Shown here: piece after piece, positions 47,719-59,160 of the stretch
Layout of the letters: each line of letters opens with the position of its first letter
Numbering within the stretch: the stretch's first letter is position 1
Origin: Conidiobolus incongruus B7586
Lineage: Eukaryota > Entomophthoromycota > Entomophthoromycetes > Entomophthorales > Conidiobolaceae
Direction of reading: 5' to 3'
Length of the DNA stretch: 61,318 bases
Assembly (NCBI GenBank): GCA_000697335.1
Contig: JNEM01008905.1
Coordinates: 1 to 61,318, forward strand
Translations under genes and position numbers: made by a program
The notes under the pieces: model-generated
The model's input: only the letters and a program-made list of their open reading frames with translations
Database searches by the model: none
Told to the model about the DNA's origin: nothing

Positions 47719-49051
47719 ATGGCTGAATTAGAATTAGAAAACATACCTGAAGCTGTACATTTAAGAGATGTGGAAGCAGTTGACGTGCTAAGAGCGATGC
47801 TTAAGAATGCTAAAAAATCTGAAAATTTGAACTACATGCCCAGTTTTTGGATATTATTCTTTCGAGAAGGCTGATTGGATTGATGAACAAATTGCTAAAA
47901 GTGTTATCTGGTAAAAAGAATATTTGTTAGTTAAAGTGCATACTAGTGTCAAGCATTGTTTATGAATCAAAGGTTATGACAATACAATACGCCTTACTCG
48001 GTTTAAATATACAGTCAATGAAAAAACACATCTTCTGATCATTTTACTAGAGAAATTTGGTACTGCACCGTTTTGCACTACTTATATAAATCAATTTCTG
48101 GCTAGATTGGGATTTGCAAACTCGCCCGATTTCACTTTCAACCCATACAATTCCAAGTTCACTAGTCGAGGTAGTAGCTGCCGCGAAGGTGCATTGGTTA
48201 GATTAAATGGAGATATTTTGGGTATTGGAGGCGACTATGGAAGTAGTATTAGGATCCCAGCAGCATTTTGTGACATTTATAGATTGAGGTCAAATCCCAA
48301 GAGTTGGGTTGGGGTTGGTGATAAGAACCAATTCCGAAACAAGAGGGAATTGTTACCACTACTGGTCCTCTTATAAAATATGCTGAAGATATTGATTTAG
48401 CTCTTAAGACTATTTTGGATAAAAAGCCTGAGAGATTAGCCTCTGGGTCATTCCACTTCCATATAGACAAGTAGAACACCACGGCAAACTCTGTATTGGG
48501 TATTATACCTCAGATGGGAAATTCTCAGTCACATCCGCTTACGAACATGTAATTATGATCGCTGTTGAAACTCTCAAAGTTTTTGGTCGGGAAATAGTTC
48601 CATACAATGACCCTGCATGTGGTTCTAGTGCATCTTTGTATATCAAATACTCAAACTTAGATAAAGCTCGCTTCAAATTCGAAGTTCCTCATGAAAAATT
48701 CACAACTGAAAATTTTCAACCAATTTTAATATATTGTTTACTCAGATTACTTTTTTGGTAAATATTCAGTGTATTATCTTTGTAAATCAGGTGAATCACG
48801 ACATTGAAGCAATTAACAATTTAGACACCTGGCTTAAAGAAAAGATCTCTCCCGACTATGATGATGGCTTATTGCGCCAAAAGAAACTCTATTCTCACTA
48901 TGATGTTGATCATATGCATGGCCTTCCCATCGCAATCCAAGTAGTTGGCAGAAAATTTGAAGAAAAGGTTGCTAAAAGAATGGCTGTTATTGATCAAATT
49001 TTGAAAGAATATGATCAACCTCACAGAAACCAGCAGCATACCCAATATTAG
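47719..49051 (+). pseudogene. FAAH-like amidase pseudogene
   Basis: Decayed third copy of the amidase between the two intact ones and in the same orientation. The start (MAELELENIPEAV) is still readable. A frame change follows near 47835 at the segment matching NCIVQFLDDYAF, and further stops and shifts occur. The catalytic region is recognisable (SRGSSCREGALV and DYGSSIRIPAAFC, 48160-48275), and the Lys block reads VHTSVKHCL. Against copy 1, about 280 bp are missing near 48765, from WLISGIFK to just before VTRVNRDI, so the protein core could not fold. By contrast, the last roughly 210 bp (48825-49035) are almost identical to the intact copy at 51630-53297 and much less decayed than the rest; see findings. 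Confidence 0.9.
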
Positions 49052-51063
49052 AAGTCATTTCAAAATTTTGTTAATTCAAATATATATAGTTTAAAATAAA
49101 TATTTCTAATAGTAAATTATAATGCATATTCATTAGAAAATTCTTTTTATTTATATAATAATATAGAAAATAAAGGAGGATAGGAGTAAAATTAAACCAA
49201 AATCGAATAAATGAACTGGAATTGACTGCTGAATCAATTATTAAAAAGGATGTTATTTGATGCAATATAATTGCCAAAAGAAAGTAGCTAGTAATAAATA
49301 GATATATAAAAATAAAAAGAGAAATAAAAATAAAAATCACCAAGCTCTTTCAATTTTGTCCCATCAAATTGTGTTTTTTTCAAGAGTTAGCTATATCGAA
49401 AACTACCATTGGTAATTATATGAATTTTGGGCCTAACTGAAATTTGCATAAATTTTCAGTAGGTTCAATTTCTTAACCTTCAAGGATAAAGCGGTTAACC
49501 AATAATAAGGGTCGTGACTCAATTATGATAGAAAAGAGATACAGTAAACCCTTGCTAATTGGATGTGTTATGCATCAAGTATTAGTCTCAACATTAAAAA
49601 CTAATTTAAAATTTCGTAATTCATCTAAATATGATATAATTGATTAAAATGTGAAATTCTCTTGTGATTTTAATAGTTATTTCATCATTTACCTTCTTGT
49701 CTTGATCATCTCTCATAATTCAAGCTATAATTCAATTTATATTGCGAAATCATATATTTTTTGTCATTTAAAAGCATAAATGTATCATTTGACATCTGAG
49801 GTAATCTATATATTTTTTGTTCAATTGATAATATCAATTTAACAATCATTTACCGTATAAAATTAAATTGTGATTAGATCCTATTTTAATTATAATTATT
49901 GGAAATTATGAGTTTCTACGATTACAAAATGATGTATTTATGATATATATTTGAAATTTTTTGAACATTGTCCATATGGGAAATAAAATTGAAAAATTTT
50001 ATAACATACTATATCAATTGATAGGCTTTATGTTTTCAAAAAGAACAAATTTGAATATTGAATATAAAATTTAGGAAAAAAATAATTTAACATTATTTTT
50101 TGAAACTATCATTTCATCAATGATAAATAGTTATTATTTAAATATATTAAATGAATCTTTCTTTGATATTAATCTGGTTTATAAGTTGAAGCAGATGTAT
50201 ATTATATATATATTTGATTGATAATAGCAACCAAACAGGAAGACATCTGACGATTATAATGTGATTTTTAAAATCGCTTTTCAGAATGTTATCAAAAAAA
50301 TAGTCATTTAGTGAAACAGATATTAATCAGGTTTAATTTGTTATAATGTATATTCAATAGATATTAAAACAAATATTGATGATCTATAGCTGATTGTGAT
50401 TTCTTAAATGAGTTTCCTAAGATACATATTATAAGTATTTTCAAAATATGATATTTAAAGCATATATATTTTCAAATTCTTGTGGGTAATTAGTTATAAA
50501 ATAACACTGAATTTTAATATAATATACACAGATGAATTATTTTATATTATGAAAGATTTATTGGATATAATATAAATATTATCCTGATATTTTATTGTAT
50601 ATCTATCATTCGTGCCTTTAACAAAATTTATTTATTTTAATGTATCCATTAAAATTGAAGAAAATTATTTCATATGCACCGATTTTGAAAAAATATGAAT
50701 ATTTATTCCTTGAAATATATCATTGTCTTATACTGAAATATATAGTGAATAAATATTGTATATTATTCCACTTTTTAATTAATAAATATGGTGATAATTT
50801 TTTTAAAATGATAATAAAAAATGAAGTATTGTTTGGACAAATATGGATGAAAAGACGAGAATAACTTTGTGTTAAATCATAATCCCTAAATTGTAATTTA
50901 GTGGGAATAATGTAACCATAACCATATAAGAATATTAAACCCTTTTAATATTATATATTGTGTTTTATGATTCTTGTATTTTCAAATTAAATAATAGTCA
51001 TTTTGTTTTAAATCATTCTGTTTAATGTTACAAAAAATTTAATTAAAGCATATAATATAAAAT
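49052..51063. other. AT-rich intergenic DNA
   Basis: No believable gene. The 74-codon frame at 50640 is Ile/Lys/Tyr-rich and compositional. The 49340-49560 part is slightly less AT-rich but holds no recognised frame or RNA. Confidence 0.45.
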
Positions 51064-51402
51064 TGTGACTATATTAATACGTTTTGGGGAAGCCGTGTCC
51101 AGAGTAGTTTAGATAAAAGAGAGATCTGGGGAATTCCAGGTAAGTGTTAGGGAGACAGGGGTTTATTGGTTTGGGTCAAATGACTGGAAGGACATAGATC
51201 AAACTCCTCTTGTTGAGGATTGCTCTAATTCCGGGTTTTATATAGAGTGACTTGGGTAAAGTGATTCATGAAATTTTCTGGTGACTTGTATCATCGGTCA
51301 ATTAGAAGATAGAGCTGGAGCAGATGGTATGAGAGGAAATGACTTTAACATTAAGTTGATATAGAAAAACTTGAGGAAAAGGGAGTATCCTGGCTCGTGA
51401 CA
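51064..51402 (-). mobile_element. Solo LTR-like fossil upstream of amidase copy 2
   Basis: A GC-richer block of about 340 bp. On the minus strand it opens TGTCACGAGCCAGG at 51402. It contains a promoter-like CTCTATATAAAACCCGG in its middle (near 51235-51250) and ends near AGTCACA (51064) or, alternatively, CTGGACA (51096). This order of TG start, central TATA box and CA end is that of an LTR. The opening shares TGTCACGAG with the block at 34844. No internal region lies beside it and no target duplication is evident, so it is an old solo element. It ends 227 bp before the start codon of the next gene, in opposite orientation. Confidence 0.5.
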
Positions 51403-51629
51403 ATATGAAGATTATGTTCAATAATGACAAATTAAAAGACACTATGTAAATAGGAGGTTCTGTTTAATAATGATATAAACATGTATATTTAAATAATGGG
51501 AATTTCTTTCAGGTTTTTCTTTAATTTTCATGTTTAATAAATCAAATGAAAATATAATAAATTGAACTGTCAATATAATTATAAAATTAATGATAATACT
51601 AAAAACCTAATTTAATAATAGAAATCAAA

Positions 51630-53297
51630 ATGAAATTGGATTTAAATCATATTAGCGAATATTCAGCAGCCCAAATCGCTGCTTCGGTACGCTCTAGAGA
51701 GGTTAAAGCTGTAGACGTTTTGAAAGCTGTGCGCCACAAAGCTGAGAAGTCCAGTGATTTGAACTGTATTGTTCAGTTCTTGGACGATTACGCATTTCCT
51801 AAGGCCGATTGGATCGATGACCAACTTGCCAAAGGTGCTGAATTCAGTCAAGAAGAATACCCATTATTAGGTGTCCCTATCAGTGTTAAAGATTGCTTCG
51901 GTATTCAAGGCTATGATAATACTATTGGACTTTCGCGTTTTAAGGGAGTGATCAATGAGCAGACTCATCCCTTGATCATTCTATTGGAGAAGTCAGGTGC
52001 TGTTCCATTCTGTACCACTCACGTATGCCAGTTTATGGGTACTTTAGGATCTACCAACTCACACGGTGTTACTTACAACCCATACAACCATAAGTTCACA
52101 GCTGGTGGGAGTAGCAGTGGCGAAGGTGCATTAATTGGCTCTGATGGAAGTATTTTGGGTATTGGTAGCGATGTTGGCGGTAGTATTAGAATTCCCGCTG
52201 CGTTTTGTGGTATTTATGGATTGAAGCCAACTCCTAAGAGATGGATAGAAGTTGGTGATAGAAATACTACTCCGGGACAAGAGGGAATTCTTGCCACTAC
52301 CGGTCCTCTTGTCAAGCATGTTGAGGACCTTGACTTGACTGTTAAAGCTGTTTTGGATAAAAAACCTTGGGAAGTTAGCTCCTGGGTCATTCCACTCCCA
52401 TATCGAGAGGTGGACCTCCCAAAGAAACTCCGAATTGGATATTATACCTCGGATGGGAAATTCCCAGTCACTCCCGCTTGCGAACGTGCAATTATGATGG
52501 CTGTCGAGGCCCTCAAAGCCGCTGGTCACGAAGTATTCCCATACAATGAACCAGCAATCACCTCATCAGCACCTATGTACATGGGATATTTGGGTTTGGA
52601 CAAATCTCGTCCCAGATTGGAAGTACTCAAATCTGGCGACAAATTAACGCCTGAACACTTCCTTCTTACCTTGCCACATCGTTTACCCAAATGGATTATG
52701 TGGTTGATATCTGGTGCCATCAAGCACATTTTGGGAGAAAAGGAATTGGGTGATGTTCTTTGGAATTACACCTCTGGAGATATCCACACTCACTTTAAAC
52801 TCAATGTGGAACGTGCAAAATTGGAACAAGAGCATTTCAATGCTTGGAATAATGCAGCAGCTGACGACGGTACACCAATGGACTTCGTCATCTGTCCAAT
52901 CAGTCCTCTCCCCTCTTTCTCTCATCATACGTTTATCGAACTCGGCTTAGGCTATGGATATTCATTCATATACAATCTTTTAGGTAACACCACTGGTGTG
53001 ATTCCTGTCACTCGTGTCAATCGTGACATTGACAGTATTGACGACTTGGACACCTGGCTTCAAGAAAAGATCTCTCCCGACTATAATGACGGCTTATTGC
53101 GCCAAAAGAAACTCTATTCTCACTATGATGTTGATCATATGCATGGCCTTCCCATCGCAATCCAAGTAGTTGGTAGGAAATTTGAAGAAGAAAAGGTTGC
53201 TAAAGGAATGGCTGTTATTGATCAAATTTTGAAAGAATATGATCAACCTCACAAATACCAACCTTATGCAGAATATCAAAAACAAGCTCAAAATTAA
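51630..53297 (+). CDS. FAAH-like amidase, copy 2
   Basis: Intact single-exon amidase of 555 residues, the same length as copy 1 and similar over the whole length. The triad is conserved: Lys87 in GVPISVKDCFG, Ser161 in AGGSSSGEGALIG and Ser185 in GSDVGGSIRIPAAFCG. Differences from copy 1 concentrate around 205-215, 325-350 and 420-440, the last two flanking the probable acyl-channel and cap region, so substrate preference may differ. Its coding GC is somewhat higher than copy 1. Its 3' end is nearly identical in DNA to the 3' end of the pseudogene 4 kb upstream. An LTR-like fossil lies just upstream and could influence its expression. Function beyond amide hydrolysis is not known. Confidence 0.92.
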   Translation: MKLDLNHISEYSAAQIAASVRSREVKAVDVLKAVRHKAEKSSDLNCIVQFLDDYAFPKADWIDDQLAKGAEFSQEEYPLLGVPISVKDCFGIQGYDNTIGLSRFKGVINEQTHPLIILLEKSGAVPFCTTHVCQFMGTLGSTNSHGVTYNPYNHKFTAGGSSSGEGALIGSDGSILGIGSDVGGSIRIPAAFCGIYGLKPTPKRWIEVGDRNTTPGQEGILATTGPLVKHVEDLDLTVKAVLDKKPWEVSSWVIPLPYREVDLPKKLRIGYYTSDGKFPVTPACERAIMMAVEALKAAGHEVFPYNEPAITSSAPMYMGYLGLDKSRPRLEVLKSGDKLTPEHFLLTLPHRLPKWIMWLISGAIKHILGEKELGDVLWNYTSGDIHTHFKLNVERAKLEQEHFNAWNNAAADDGTPMDFVICPISPLPSFSHHTFIELGLGYGYSFIYNLLGNTTGVIPVTRVNRDIDSIDDLDTWLQEKISPDYNDGLLRQKKLYSHYDVDHMHGLPIAIQVVGRKFEEEKVAKGMAVIDQILKEYDQPHKYQPYAEYQKQAQN

Positions 53298-54697
53298 GAT
53301 TTTTATTCCTGCTTTTTATATATTAATATTATTTTTAAATAAATCACCAATATTTATTAAGTGAGATCCAAAGTAACGACCCATTTTTGAATAGCTATTA
53401 CCCAACAGTAAATGAATACTTAACTATGTCATTTTTTTATTATACTTTAGTCAATTCAAAATAAAAAAATATATTAAATTGTATTTATTTTCAATTAATT
53501 ACATTCTATCTTTGAGTTTTATATTTATCATTTTGTAAAAATGATATATTCTTTCAAAATTTAGATATATTATATTGAGCAATATCATTTTACAAAATAT
53601 ATTAAAAATTTATAATTTGATATACATATTAAAGATTAACCAAAAATATCACCTAAATTAACAATAAATATGTGCAATTAAAATTAAAATATTTATTTCA
53701 AATTCATAATAATCAAAAAAACAAAATACAACAATTTTGATTATTATATATATTAGATTTGTACTAAATTGAAATCATATTTTAATATAATATCACTAAG
53801 TAAATTCAATTTATACAAAAAAATAATGAATAAATTTTCAATTTTAATTAATATTGTTCTATTCTGATTAAAAAAATAACTACACCTTAAACAAGAATAA
53901 TACATAATATAATGTAAATATTTTCATTAAATATATATCTAATATTTTTTCAATATCATAATTATAGAAATTATGTACTTGTATATGCTTAATATTTACT
54001 GAATACCTTGATCAATTTGTTATATATTAAAAAATCATCCTGACAAATATAATTATATATAGTTAGAAAAATTAATATATATTTTAATCCCAATTTTATT
54101 TTAATATAATTTTAGATAATAAAAAAATTCAACTGTGATAGATATTAAAACTATTGACAAAATGCAGCATTATTAGAATACAGTTCACTATTTAAAATAA
54201 CAAAGTAATATTATTTGAATTACCCAACAATAATATTTCTTTGATAAATATGACATTAATTCATAAATAGTTCTAAAATATACCCTTGAAAACAATTTTT
54301 TGAAGGAAATTCACTGATAATATAATCTCAATTTCATTTGAAATTATAAATTGAATTTTGGTCATAATTAAAAAAATAAATATTTATTCACTATCAAAGG
54401 CTATACAATATCTATATTATGTATTATATCATTGATGTATAGTTATTAATTTATGAGTATACCATCTTTGCTTTATTCCTATCAATATTTCGATTACAAT
54501 AATAATTTTAAAATAATCATACTGGTTTGGTTCCAACCAAATAATAATTTTAGATTTATGAATATTAATACTAATAAAATGGAATAATAAAAGTATAATT
54601 GAAAAACAGTAAAAAATAATTAAGGGTAAAATGATGTCTATATATTAGCGAAAATAGTTTACAAAAATATCATTAATAATTCTAAGTAGATAAAGGA
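53298..54697. other. AT-rich DNA between convergent genes
   Basis: No gene, RNA or repeat recognised. Confidence 0.5.
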
Positions 54698-55829
54698 TTA
54701 AATATCGTATACTTTGATATTTCTCATTTCGTGTTGCTTTTGATCTTGAGTATCAACATTCTGTTGTTTTCCCATTCTTTTCGCCCTTAATTCGGCTTTC
54801 TTGTGCTTCTTGTAGAGTTGTTCTTCTTCATCGTCACTGAATTCTAATTCATGTTCACCTACTTCTTCGTCGTACAAATTGCTAGCGTCACTTCCCTTCA
54901 TCTTTCTAAGTTGTTGAATTTCGACGGGTTTGCTGAGGTTGAGGACGAAATAAACTTCAGTGCCTTCCTTGAATTGAGAGGCGCGATCTGCATGAACAAG
55001 TATGGAGTACCAAGGATCGTGAACGGGACCAAATGTTTCGTGGACTGTGCCAAGAATGGTTAAATCGCTGAGAACTAGAGTACTGTCAAGATCAAGTGCG
55101 AAATGATTAAATTGAGGTGATGATTTGACAACAACCGTCCATGTTGTAGTATTCAAACTAGTTTTAGAGTATATTGTACCCAAGGGATGAATTGGAGTGT
55201 CCAAGGGAAGTGGCTCTGAGGGTAATTCTGGAGCAGACACTGTCTTCGTCTCGTGTTCACTTAAGATTGGTTGGGTTGGTTTGGGACCTTCGTCAAAATC
55301 CTCGAGATCGTCAAGATTTACAGATCCTTCGGAATCTGATTCTTCATCAGAGCCGGCACTATGTTTAATATAAGCAAAAATAAAATAATTTTGATAAATT
55401 TAATGATTACCTTGAAAGTGGTATATCAGGTACGTCAGAATCGTATTGAACATCTTTGTCAGCATTCATAAAATCATCTTCAGAATCATCATTAGCTTCA
55501 TTAGCAATTTCTTGATTATTAATTCCATCATCGTCATAAAAATCTTCACTAGAACTCTCAGATTCGTTTTCTTTAGCTTGCTGGCTATTATTTTCATTAT
55601 CCAAATTTCCTTCAATATTAAGGATTGTGTGAGTATTGCTCTGATCTATTTGATTATCTTCACAATCGCTAACTATAGGAGAGAAACAAACTTCATTATC
55701 TTCAGTAATATCCTTTATAATTTCTTGAATTTCGTTATCATTTTTTAAATTATTTAAATTTTCTTGATTTTGAAATTCTGAATTAATTAGTTCATCATTT
55801 GACAAATTTTTTGAGCTATTAATATCCAT
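54698..55829 (-). CDS. NAF1: H/ACA snoRNP assembly factor Naf1
   Basis: Assembly chaperone that binds Cbf5 and occupies the Gar1 site during biogenesis of H/ACA small nucleolar and telomerase RNPs, in nucleoplasm. Minus-strand exons are 55829-55411 and 55358-54698 with a 52-bp GT-AG intron. The joined frame has 359 residues. The first 140 or so are very acidic and Ser/Asn-rich (SESSSEDFYDDD), as in other Naf1 proteins. The Gar1/Naf1 beta-barrel core follows, with LGTVHETFGPVHDPWYSIL (about 232-250) and the Naf1-specific KGSDASNLYDEEV. The lysine-rich C-terminus is short compared with yeast Naf1 (492 residues), mainly because the Pro/Gln-rich tail is lacking. Confidence 0.93.
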
Positions 55830-56732
55830 TATTTGTGTTTTTGAATTAATTATGATTACTATTATTTGTGGTTTTTTTTATTAAATCTGAGGAAATTCAA
55901 AATATCAATAAAATTTTTATGGATTTAGAGATTGATTTAACAAATTATGGGATGTCAAATATTAATTGTTTAAATTAGCAGATAATTATCGATTAATGCA
56001 AATAACAAAATCATGCAAAGAATTACCCAACACAAAAATTTTTGATCCAAAAAAAATTCTTTTAGCCTAAAAAACCAGGATTTTAAATAATATTTTTTTG
56101 AATTAAGACACAATTTTTAATGGCAAAAAATTGAAATAAACCAAAATTTAATATCTTGTCATTATCATTACTACGTAATCAATATTTTTACCAAAGTGTA
56201 TTCAAAATAGGTAAATACGTTTATAAGTGTACTTACTTTTCCTAGTTAATCAATCAATAACAAAAGAAAACAAGATTAAATATTTAATACAGCAGTAAAG
56301 GTTTAGTTAAAAGATATAATATTTCTATTTTTTAAATAATAATGTAATTTCATTTGTTGAGAAATTATTTTGAAAGTTTCTAATAATTGGAATAGTAAAA
56401 GAGCTTACTCAAAAATGATTAATTAATGCATTTAGATTTTATACCTTATAAAAACACCAAACCTATTAAATTTAAAACTAACAGCAAATGAACTATTCAG
56501 GAAGAAGTACTCATTGCAGTATTTTAGCATTGAATATTGAAATAAATTAAAATCGAAATAATTGTCAACTAATCAAAAAAAATTTCCTATATTGACACAA
56601 TTAGCCAATTGGAACGGGAGTGAGCTTGAGCTATGGATTTAATTACTGAATAAATTAGGCGTTATTAGAATAGGGGGAGATTCGAGTTTAAAGGGAGATT
56701 ATTATGAAGATCTTAATTTTATGGAATTGACA
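55830..56732. other. Divergent promoter region, AT-rich
   Basis: NAF1 (minus) and the small basic protein gene (plus) diverge from here. No other gene recognised. Confidence 0.5.
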
Positions 56733-56741
56733 TTATATAAA
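56733..56741 (+). promoter_or_regulatory. TATA-like box of the small basic protein gene
   Basis: TTATATAAA followed by a GC-richer CCCTGGG lies about 142 bp before the start codon at 56883. Confidence 0.4.
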
Positions 56742-56882
56742 CCCTGGGTTATCCTCATATCTCAATATTTCATTGTTATAGTCCAAATTATTTTTATTTT
56801 AATTTATTTGAATATATAACTTTAAATCAAAAACTCTTTCATAATATATAATAATATCTATTATTTAATACAGCATACCATC

Positions 56883-57266
56883 ATGGCAATTAAATTTGGA
56901 TCCATTTTACCCAAATTCTCTTTGAAGCGTGGCAAATCCAAAGGAAGTGAAGAGCTAATATCAAGCGACGAATTTACACCAGCTCCAGTGAATTTATTCC
57001 CAAGCCCTCCAGAACCTTCCAAAAAGCATCGACGTACTAATTCATTCACCAAGCCCGTGGTCACATTCTCCAACTATATTTCCAGATCACTGAGTTTCAA
57101 AAAGCGCCCAAAATATTCCTTTAATGACTCTCCAGACTTCAACTCCAAAACGAATCTACCTACATTCGCTCAAACCTTCGATGATTCGAGCTCCTTCATC
57201 AGCCAACAAGATACTAGGGAATATAATTTGCCTTCCCCTTTATTTAATCGACCAATGAGCTTGTAG
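56883..57266 (+). CDS. Small basic protein with basophilic kinase motifs
   Basis: I do not recognise a family. The 127-residue protein is Ser/Pro/Lys/Phe-rich and probably disordered. It starts MAIKFGSILPKFSLKRGKSK and contains two good basophilic kinase sites, KKHRRTNSF (about 48-56, RRxxS type, also a 14-3-3-like context) and YISRSLSFKK (about 65-74). Acidic and Pro-rich segments separate them (SEELISSDEF, PSPPEPSKK). A TATA-like box and GC-rich codons support a real gene. It could be a regulatory phosphoprotein; that is inference from motifs only. Confidence 0.65.
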   Translation: MAIKFGSILPKFSLKRGKSKGSEELISSDEFTPAPVNLFPSPPEPSKKHRRTNSFTKPVVTFSNYISRSLSFKKRPKYSFNDSPDFNSKTNLPTFAQTFDDSSSFISQQDTREYNLPSPLFNRPMSL

Positions 57267-57677
57267 ACTAAATTTCTCCTCATTACAACAATTCGTGTAA
57301 ATAATAATCAACAATATCAATTCAACTGCTCAAGTATCACTATTTGATGTATCTACTGTAATAGAATTTGATTTACGGCTAATTTAAAATGGTACATTTT
57401 TCAACACCTCCTCCATATTTTAGTCATTTCATTTATTACACACACAACAAACAAACTATGTAGATTATTCAAAGAGATTTAACTCTTTTTAATTAATAGA
57501 AATTGGAAATAAACTATAATTTAATCGTAAATATACTCATATATTTTATAATTTATATAATTATAATATAACAAAAATAATGAATAACAAATTTAATAAG
57601 TTTTCAAAATAAAATAATATAAATTTGATTGAATTTTATATTCCATACATTTATCAAGGAATGGTTAATAATTAATG

Positions 57678-57732
<55 letters not shown>

Positions 57733-59160
57733 TACTCTACTTTTGATAAAAGTTTAATATTTTTTAATATTGAAAACATCTCACAATATCTTATATTATT
57801 AATCTATACAATTTGATAAAATTACTGGCTATTCAATTCATTTACATTAACCCATATTTACCCTAAAATACACACCCTATATTTTAAATAAAATTTTACT
57901 CCTTTAATTGCCAAATAACTAGAATCATAATAAATGAATGTTAAATTTTTTTAGTTCAATAAATAAAATAAAATATTCAATTCTTGTTATTCATTACCCC
58001 TTAATTATTATATTTTTATTCTTTTAAAAAACTAAAATTAGTTGATGAAATTAGTAATTGTAGAATATATTGAGAATATAGAAAAGAGAATTACTCTTAT
58101 TAATTAAATTTAATAATTTATTATTTGAAATTAATACAAAATATCATTTATTTTTTGATATCGCCACAGGCATAGCATTTAATAAATGCAATAAACATAA
58201 TATATTTGGTGTAATACTAGCATTTATTGGTTAATTCAGTTAATATATAATGCTCAAGGCAAAGATAGCATTTGACACTATGTATAAATGCTGTATATGC
58301 AGTCTCAAGATGTTATCTGAATTGATTTAATAAATACATGTACATAAATTAGTAATTATGATAATAACTTATATTGCTTGTAAATGGCACTTGATTATTG
58401 AAAATATATTTTTCTTATTAAAATTTAACTACACATTATCAGTTGCATAGTTATATTATAATTATCAGGTTATTATTTTTGGCTATATTGATTTTATATA
58501 ATATTTTACCCTTGGTATATTATTTAATTTTTGAATATTCATGAATTGAATATAAGTTGAATAATTTAGCAATTTTTATTATTAGAATATAACGAATCAT
58601 TTATAAAATCATAATAATTAAAAATATAATTAATTAATTGTTCAAATATATTATATTTATTATCGAATCTAATTTTTTTTCCTTCAAAAATTCTTAATTT
58701 TCATTTAATTTTTAATAATTTTAATATTTTTATTTGCTTTAATTGTAAAAATGACACAATTTGAAAATGTTTTCAAAAATTAGATGGACAAAGCTATAAA
58801 AAATATTGTACAATTGATTTTAGTTTTTAAAAGTTAATAAATTAAAAGGTTAGATATATATCAAAAATAATTGGCAGTATTAATGAATTATATAATCTTT
58901 ATATATATTTCAAAAATGGGATCAATTTTAAGCATTTATCAACATCATTTGTTTAATTTGATTCTAAATATTTGTTAATATTGATACTGTTGCATTTTGC
59001 TTCTTCAAATAAACAAGAACAAGAAACTAGTCCTAAGAACCATCATAAAGAAACACTATTAATCAGCTATGTCTCTATAAACCCCTAAATATCTTTAAAT
59101 ATATCAGTGGCTCTTATCATAGAAACTTATCTTTTAATTTTATTGGTGTTGAAATTAAAT
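57267..59160. other. AT-rich intergenic DNA
   Basis: No gene recognised. It holds the trinucleotide microsatellite at 57679-57732. Confidence 0.5.
57679..57732. repeat. (AAT)n microsatellite
   Basis: About 18 uninterrupted AAT/TAA units, the longest simple repeat in the window. Confidence 0.9.

Noticed and set aside
49340-49560. Slightly less AT-rich stretch tested as a tRNA or snRNA gene
   Set aside because: No cloverleaf, no B-box and no U1, U2 or U6 hallmark could be found.
50640-50864. 74-codon frame with an ATG
   Set aside because: Ile/Lys/Tyr/Leu-rich composition with no promoter, GC rise or recognisable motif; probably chance.
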